A stretch of DNA of 10,183 nt from Stenotrophomonas sp. (lineage in GTDB: Bacteria; Pseudomonadota; Gammaproteobacteria; Xanthomonadales; Xanthomonadaceae): the NCBI GenBank assembly GCA_003484865.1, contig DMZT01000465.1:1-10183 (forward strand), written 5' to 3'. Position 1 is the first letter of the stretch. Every line of letters begins with the position of its first letter. Shown here one piece after another: positions 5,798 through 10,183 of the stretch. Under the pieces are notes generated by a model. The model searched no databases and had not been told where the DNA came from. It worked only from the letters and a program-made list of their open reading frames with translations. A program made the translations under genes and the position numbers.

Positions 5798-7081
5798 ATG
5801 GGTATTACCATTCTTTTCACCGTGTTCGCGGTGCTGTTGCTGCTCGGTGTGCCGGTCGCGTTCGCGCTGGCCGCCGCCGCCCTGGCCACGCTGTGGTACC
5901 TGGATCTGCCGACGCTGGTGCTGGTCCAGCAGATCTCCGCCGGTACCGGGTCGGCCTCGCTGATCGCCATTCCCTTGTTCATCTTCGCCGGTGAAATCAT
6001 GATGCGCGGCGGCATCTCCGAGCGTCTGATCTCGCTGGCCTCGTCGCTGGTCGGTCGCATGCGCGGTGGCCTGGGCCAGGTCTCGATCCTGTCCTCGCTG
6101 TTCTTCGGCGGTGTGTCCGGCTCGGCCATCGCCGATGTCTCGGCGGTCGGCGGCACGATGATTCCGCAGATGGTCAAGCGCGGTTACGACCGTGACTTCG
6201 CGGTCAACGTCAGCATCACCGCCGCGCTGGTCGCGCTGCTGGTGCCGCCGTCGCACAACCTGATCCTGTTCTCGGCCGCGGCCGGTGGTGGCCTGTCGAT
6301 CGCCGATCTGTTCGCGGCCGGTATCGTGCCGGCGCTGCTGATGACGGTCGTGCTGATGATCACCGGTTATCTGGTGGCACGCCGCCGCGGTTACGGCGTG
6401 GAGATCTTCCCGGGCTGGCGTGCGGTGCTGCTGCGCCTGGTCTCGGCGCTGCCTGGCCTGGGCCTGGTGGCGCTGATCTTCATCGGTATCCGGGCCGGCA
6501 TCTTCACCGCGGTGGAGAGCGCGGCGATCGCCGTGGTCTACGCGCTGCTGGTGACCACCGTGCTGTACCGCCAGCTCGACTGGCGCGAGTTCCTCGGCAC
6601 GGTCACCCATGCCGCGCGCAGCACCGGTGTGATCCTGTTCGTGATCGCCACGGCGGCCGTGTTCGGCTGGCTGCTGGCCTATCTCGAAGTGCCCTCGGCC
6701 GCGGTCAACTTCCTGCAGTCGTTCGCGCACAGCCAGTTCATGGTGCTGCTGATGATCGTGATCATGCTGTTGCTGCTGGGCACCTTCATGGACCTGGCGC
6801 CGATGATCCTGATCTGCACGCCGATCTTCCTGCCGGTGGCCAAGGCCTACGGCATCGATCCGATCCACTTCGGCCTGGTGCTGGTGCTGACCGGTGGCCT
6901 GGGCCTGGTGACGCCGCCGGTGGGCTCGGTGCTGTTCATCGGTACGGCAATCGGCAAGATCAGCGTCGGTGAGAGCATGCGCTCGATCTGGCCGTTCTGG
7001 TTCGCCGCGCTGGGCGTGCTGTTGATCGTCACCTTCTTCCCGGAAATGTCGCTGTGGCTGCCTGCCCTGCTGCGCGCGTAA
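5798..7081 (+). CDS. dctM: TRAP transporter large membrane subunit (DctM family)
   Basis: The large subunit that forms the transport path and couples uptake to a sodium (or other ion) gradient, 427 residues, the normal size. It is very hydrophobic with about 12 predicted membrane segments. Recognisable stretches are IPLFIFAGEIM (58-68), FFGGVSGSAIAD (102-113), a VPPSHN hairpin motif after the third repeat, GTFMDLAPMILICTP and TPPVGS near the end, all conserved DctM signatures. The ATG at 5798 is preceded by GAGGGAG inside the end of dctQ. The gene runs to within 2 bases of the pectate lyase start. The substrate is not set by this subunit. Confidence 0.95.
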   Translation: MGITILFTVFAVLLLLGVPVAFALAAAALATLWYLDLPTLVLVQQISAGTGSASLIAIPLFIFAGEIMMRGGISERLISLASSLVGRMRGGLGQVSILSSLFFGGVSGSAIADVSAVGGTMIPQMVKRGYDRDFAVNVSITAALVALLVPPSHNLILFSAAAGGGLSIADLFAAGIVPALLMTVVLMITGYLVARRRGYGVEIFPGWRAVLLRLVSALPGLGLVALIFIGIRAGIFTAVESAAIAVVYALLVTTVLYRQLDWREFLGTVTHAARSTGVILFVIATAAVFGWLLAYLEVPSAAVNFLQSFAHSQFMVLLMIVIMLLLLGTFMDLAPMILICTPIFLPVAKAYGIDPIHFGLVLVLTGGLGLVTPPVGSVLFIGTAIGKISVGESMRSIWPFWFAALGVLLIVTFFPEMSLWLPALLRA

Positions 7082-7083
7082 GC

Positions 7084-8211
7084 GTGCGGCGGCTGGCAGC
7101 CCTGCTGTGGATCGCCCTGCCCTGCGCCGTCATGGCGCAGGGCCAGGACATCCCGCTGCGCGGCTTCCAGGACGGCATCCACCATTGGCAGAGCGGGCAT
7201 GGCACGGACTACCCGCGCTACTCCCCTGATCAGTACCGGCAGATCGCCGACAACCTGGTCGTGCTGCAGCGGCGTGGTGGGGGCTGGGCGGTCAACCAGG
7301 ATCCGCAGCGGATCCTCGATGATGCCGCCAGGGCACAGGTGCTGGCCGACCAGGCCACGCCCGGCGGCAGCTTCGACAACCGCAACATCTACACCCAGGT
7401 CAGCTACCTGGCCGACGCCTTCGCGCGCAGCGGCGATGCCCGCTACCGCGACGCGGCGGTGCGCGGGCTGGACTTCATCCTCGCCGAGCAGATCCCCGGC
7501 TGTGGTGGCTGGCCGCATTCGGTGCCCTCGCGCACCGCGTACCACGGCCACATCACGTTCGCTGACGACGTCACCAGTGGCGTGCTGACCACGCTGCGGC
7601 GCATCCAGCGCGAGCCGGCGTTCGGCTTCATCACGGCCGGTCAGCGTGCCCGCGTGGACGCGGCCGTGACCGCCGGCGATGCCTGCCTGCTGCGCCTGCA
7701 GGTGCGCCAGGACGGCGTGCCGACGATCTGGGCCGGGCAGTACGACCGCACCACCTTGCTGCCCGCGCAGGGCCGGAAGTTCGAGCTGCCGGCGCTGGTC
7801 ACCGACGAGAGTGTCGGCGTGGTCCGCTACCTGATGTCGATCCCCGATCCCGCGCCGGAGGTGGTCGCCTCGGTCCACGCCGCGATGGCGTGGTTCCAGG
7901 CGCATGCGTTGACCGGGTGGCGGCTGGAGACCTTCGAAACCACCCCCGCGCAGTTCCAGTTCCATCGCACCACGGTCGACCGCCGCCTGGTCGCCGATCC
8001 GGGCGCGTCGCTGCTGTGGGGCCGCTTCCACGACCTGCACGACAGTGGCGTGCTGCTGGCCAACCGCGAGGGCGAACGCGTCGCCACGTTCAACGACATC
8101 CCGCGCGAGCGCCGCACCGGCTATCACTGGTACGGCACCTGGCCGCAGGCCCTGATCACCACCGAGTACCCACGCTGGCAACAGCGTCTTGCCGGGCCCG
8201 GGGCGCGCTGA
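7084..8211 (+). CDS. Secreted pectate lyase, polysaccharide lyase family 10 type
   Basis: Cleaves polygalacturonate by calcium-dependent beta-elimination, leaving 4,5-unsaturated ends; 375 residues, exported. Residues 1-18 (MRRL, hydrophobic core, Val-Met-Ala) form a signal peptide. PL10 landmarks in order: GGGWAVNQDP (65-74), SFDNRNIYTQ (96-105), GGWP (141-144), HITFADD (156-162) matching the family's FNDD calcium-site region, AGQYD (217-221), DESVGVVRYL (241-250), and a late WGRF...RRTGYHWYG segment. Asp162 and Asp221 are the likely calcium ligands by position, inferred. The GTG at 7084 is chosen because the signal peptide starts there; an upstream in-frame GTG at 7054 lies within dctM. No clear ribosome site is seen and only 2 bases separate it from the dctM stop, so translation is probably coupled. 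There is no carbohydrate-binding module, so it is a single catalytic domain. Confidence 0.9.
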   Translation: MRRLAALLWIALPCAVMAQGQDIPLRGFQDGIHHWQSGHGTDYPRYSPDQYRQIADNLVVLQRRGGGWAVNQDPQRILDDAARAQVLADQATPGGSFDNRNIYTQVSYLADAFARSGDARYRDAAVRGLDFILAEQIPGCGGWPHSVPSRTAYHGHITFADDVTSGVLTTLRRIQREPAFGFITAGQRARVDAAVTAGDACLLRLQVRQDGVPTIWAGQYDRTTLLPAQGRKFELPALVTDESVGVVRYLMSIPDPAPEVVASVHAAMAWFQAHALTGWRLETFETTPAQFQFHRTTVDRRLVADPGASLLWGRFHDLHDSGVLLANREGERVATFNDIPRERRTGYHWYGTWPQALITTEYPRWQQRLAGPGAR

Positions 8212-8249
8212 GCGCGGCCGGCCCACGATACGTTCAAGGGAGAAAGACG

Positions 8250-9830
8250 ATGCACCTGAGGAAGACCCTGGCGAGCTTCGCCACTGCCTGCCTGCTGCTG
8301 GCCGGCGCCGGCCACGCCGCCGAGCCGGCCACCCACTGGACGCGCGGGATCGAGAACCAGCGCCAGGCCGATCTGGGCAACGGCACCTTCCTCAACCCGG
8401 TGTTCGCCGGTGATCGCCCGGATCCTTCCGTGCTCAAGGATGGGGAGGACTACTACCTCACCTTGTCCTCGTTCGATGCCTACCCCGGCCTGCCGATCTG
8501 GCACTCGCGCGATCTGGTCAACTGGCAGCCGCTGGGCCACGCGATCACCAAGAACGTCGGTGCGATCTGGGCGCCGGACATCGTCAAGCACGGCAGCCGC
8601 TATTACATCTATTTCCCGGCCCGCACCGGCGAGACCCGCAGCAACTTCGTGGTCTGGGCCGACAGCATCAAGGGCCCGTGGAGCGAGCCCATCGATATCG
8701 GCCTGGGCAGCTACATCGATCCCGGCCATGCGGTGGGCGAAGACGGCAAGCGCTACCTGTTCCTCAGCGGTGGCGACTACGTGCAGCTGGCCGATGACGG
8801 CCTGAGCGTGGTCGGCACGCCCAAGCACGTCTACGACGGCTGGAAGTACCCGGAAAGCTGGGACGTGGAGGCCTATGCGCAGGAAGGCCCGAAGATCAAC
8901 TTCCGCGATGGCTGGTACTACATGACCACCGCCGTGGGTGGCACCGCCGGCCCGCCGACCGGGCACATGGTGATCACCGCGCGCTCGCGCTCGATCCACG
9001 GCCCGTGGGTGAATGCGCCGAACAACCCGATCATGCGTACCCAGTCGGCCGCCGAGCCGTGGTGGTCGCGCGGCCATGCCACGGTGATCGAAGGCACCGA
9101 CGGGCGCTGGTGGATGATGTATCACGGCTACGAGAACGGGTACTGGACGCTGGGCCGCCAGGCCCTGCTGGAGCCGATCGAATGGACCGCCGATGGCTGG
9201 TTCGTGGCCAAGGGCGGCGACCTCGGCCAGCCGCTCGCCAAGCCGTCGGGTACCTCGGTCGGCCAGCACGGCATGGCGTTGTCCGACGATTTCCGCGGCA
9301 GCACGCTCGGTGCGCAGTGGTCGTTCTTCAACCCGGCCCAGGACGAGTACAAGCGCCTGGCCTTCACCGGCAAGGGCATGGTGCTGCAGGGCAAGGGCAG
9401 CACCCCGCGCGACAGCTCGCCGCTGACCGCCATCGCCGGCGACAAGGCCTACCAGTTCGAGGTCGAGATGGAGATCGCCCCGGGCGCGGTGGGCGGGGCC
9501 CTGCTCTACTACAGCGACCGCCTGTATGTGGGCGTGGGCAGCAACGGCGAGAAGTTCATCATGCACCGCTACGGCGAGGAGCGCCCCACCCGGCTGGCCC
9601 CCAGCGCCACCGGCGGCACGCTGTGGCTGCGGGTGACCAACAACCGCCATATCGTCACCATCCACTCCAGCACCGACGGCAAAACCTGGCAGAAGTACCC
9701 GGTTCAGATGGAAGTCTCCGGCTACCATCACAATGTGGCGGGCAAGTTCCTGGCCCTGAAGCCGGCGATCTATGCTGCCGGCGACGGCAAGGTCGAGTTC
9801 CGGAATTTCCGCTACCGCGCCCTCGATTGA
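8250..9830 (+). CDS. Secreted GH43-type glycosidase with C-terminal beta-sandwich domain
   Basis: A five-bladed beta-propeller glycoside hydrolase, 526 residues, expected to release arabinose, xylose or galactose side-chain sugars from pectin or hemicellulose. Residues 1-23 are a signal peptide ending Gly-His-Ala. The three GH43 acids are placed as expected: Asp58 in GDRPDPS (general base), Asp157 in YIDPG (pKa modulator) and Glu212 in QEGPK (general acid). The propeller ends near residue 335. From about 345 (LSDDFRGSTLGAQW) a second domain resembles the C-terminal beta-sandwich found on many GH43 beta-xylosidases/arabinofuranosidases. The ATG at 8250 has AAGGGAGA six bases upstream; the frame is open back to 7890 inside the pectate lyase gene, but that part is a shadow. 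A 38-base gap follows the lyase, with no terminator seen, so co-transcription is likely. Exact sugar specificity cannot be read from the sequence. Confidence 0.92.
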   Translation: MHLRKTLASFATACLLLAGAGHAAEPATHWTRGIENQRQADLGNGTFLNPVFAGDRPDPSVLKDGEDYYLTLSSFDAYPGLPIWHSRDLVNWQPLGHAITKNVGAIWAPDIVKHGSRYYIYFPARTGETRSNFVVWADSIKGPWSEPIDIGLGSYIDPGHAVGEDGKRYLFLSGGDYVQLADDGLSVVGTPKHVYDGWKYPESWDVEAYAQEGPKINFRDGWYYMTTAVGGTAGPPTGHMVITARSRSIHGPWVNAPNNPIMRTQSAAEPWWSRGHATVIEGTDGRWWMMYHGYENGYWTLGRQALLEPIEWTADGWFVAKGGDLGQPLAKPSGTSVGQHGMALSDDFRGSTLGAQWSFFNPAQDEYKRLAFTGKGMVLQGKGSTPRDSSPLTAIAGDKAYQFEVEMEIAPGAVGGALLYYSDRLYVGVGSNGEKFIMHRYGEERPTRLAPSATGGTLWLRVTNNRHIVTIHSSTDGKTWQKYPVQMEVSGYHHNVAGKFLALKPAIYAAGDGKVEFRNFRYRALD

Positions 9831-9839
9831 GCTCCCCGC

Positions 9840-9845
9840 TAGAAT
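9840..9845 (+). promoter_or_regulatory. Weak candidate -10 box for the LacI-family gene
   Basis: TAGAAT matches the -10 consensus at 5 of 6 positions, 28 bases before the regulator's ATG. No convincing -35 lies 16-18 bases upstream, so the regulator may instead be read from the upstream operon or use an activator. CCGGTTT at 9860-9866 repeats 7 bases of the 3311-3328 operator candidate, which might mean self-regulation, but a 7-base match is weak. Confidence 0.25.
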
Positions 9846-9873
9846 CCCTTGACTCATCCCCGGTTTGAACGAC

Positions 9874-10183
9874 ATGTCATTGCGCAGCAAAACCGATCCG
9901 TCGCCGCACGGATTGACCAAAGGCAAGGCCGCCACGATCAACGACATCGCGCGTCTTTCCGGGGTATCGAAGAAGACCGTCTCGCGCATCATCAACAACT
10001 CGCCGCTGGTGCGTAAGGACACGCGCGAGAAGGTTGAGGCACTGATGCGCGAGGTCGGTTACACGCCGGACCCGCTGGCCCGCGGGCTGGCATTCCGCCG
10101 CTCGTTCCTGATCGGCATGGTCTACGACAACCCGACCGCCCAGTACATCGTGGACATGCAGTACGGCGCGCTGGATGCGCTGC
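9874..10183 (+). CDS. LacI-family transcriptional regulator, 3' end off window
   Basis: The first 103 codons of a LacI/GalR-type DNA-binding protein. After a 20-residue leader, the helix-turn-helix is clear: TINDIARLSGVSKKTVSRIIN (21-41), with the usual hinge helix region PLARGLAF near 67-74 and the start of the sugar-binding domain from RSFLIGMVYDNP (76-87). The family represses catabolic genes until an effector, usually a sugar or sugar acid, binds. Next to pectin genes, the likely effector is a uronate or keto-deoxy sugar acid (inference). No good ribosome site precedes the ATG at 9874; the next base context (GAACGAC) is only weakly purine-rich. It is 43 bases after the GH43 gene and on the same strand. 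Its probable target is the ACCGGT-centred site at 3311-3328. Confidence 0.93.
   Translation, partial: MSLRSKTDPSPHGLTKGKAATINDIARLSGVSKKTVSRIINNSPLVRKDTREKVEALMREVGYTPDPLARGLAFRRSFLIGMVYDNPTAQYIVDMQYGALDAL

Noticed and set aside
4322..6868. 848-codon open frame on the minus strand
   Set aside because: It lies exactly opposite the TRAP genes, is rich in His, Gln, Arg, Asp and Gly with no domain pattern, and is explained by rare stop triplets opposite GC-rich codons.
8195..8225. GC-rich self-complementary stretch after the pectate lyase as a terminator
   Set aside because: Pairing is short and irregular and there is no T-run; the GH43 gene follows on the same strand 38 bases later.
6847..8226. 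459-codon open frame on the minus strand
   Set aside because: Shadow of the end of dctM and of the pectate lyase gene.
8124..10022. 632-codon open frame on the minus strand
   Set aside because: Opposite the GH43 and LacI-family genes, both of which have full family motifs; the antisense product has no recognisable domain or ribosome site.
1..10183. Defence island, CRISPR array, insertion sequence, tRNA or prophage content
   Set aside because: No spaced direct repeats, transposase motifs, tRNA-like cloverleaf or phage genes were seen; almost all of the window is accounted for by the genes listed.

Overview
The window is high-GC DNA with strongly GC-biased third codon positions. Gene content is typical of a plant-polysaccharide-degrading gammaproteobacterium of the Xanthomonadaceae type (Xanthomonas, Stenotrophomonas, Pseudoxanthomonas or a relative). 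The taxon is inferred from protein style and gene combination; no rRNA or other marker is present. The locus reads as a pectin / rhamnogalacturonan utilisation island.

Layout: two gene strings diverge from one short control region at about 3236-3387. Leftward (minus strand) are three exported esterases in tightly overlapping order: an alpha/beta hydrolase (2243-3235), a type-B carboxylesterase with a Tat-like signal (628-2250), and an SGNH rhamnogalacturonan acetylesterase that runs off the left edge (1-628). Rightward (plus strand) are a cytoplasmic FAH/MhpD-fold hydratase-like enzyme (3388-4209), a complete three-part TRAP transporter (binding protein 4247-5251, small membrane subunit 5264-5794, large membrane subunit 5798-7081), a PL10-type pectate lyase (7084-8211) and a GH43-type glycosidase with a C-terminal beta-sandwich domain (8250-9830). 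A LacI-family regulator (from 9874) follows and is cut by the right edge.

How the parts fit (inference from families): the esterases strip acetyl and other ester groups from pectin; the pectate lyase cleaves the exposed polygalacturonate; the GH43 enzyme trims side-chain sugars; the TRAP system takes up the acidic products (uronates or unsaturated uronate derivatives); the FAH/MhpD-like enzyme processes a 2-keto acid in the cytoplasm. The LacI-type protein is the obvious candidate regulator. A candidate operator with an ACCGGT core lies exactly between a -35 and a -10 box of the rightward promoter and over the predicted start point of an overlapping leftward promoter, so one site could control both operons.

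The individual families are known. The points most worth a second look are the shared control region with its stem-loops, the unassigned FAH/MhpD enzyme at the head of the uptake operon, the binding protein that appears to be a Tat-exported lipoprotein, and the stack of three different esterases. I saw no mobile element, CRISPR array, tRNA or rRNA. No gap between genes exceeds about 155 bases.
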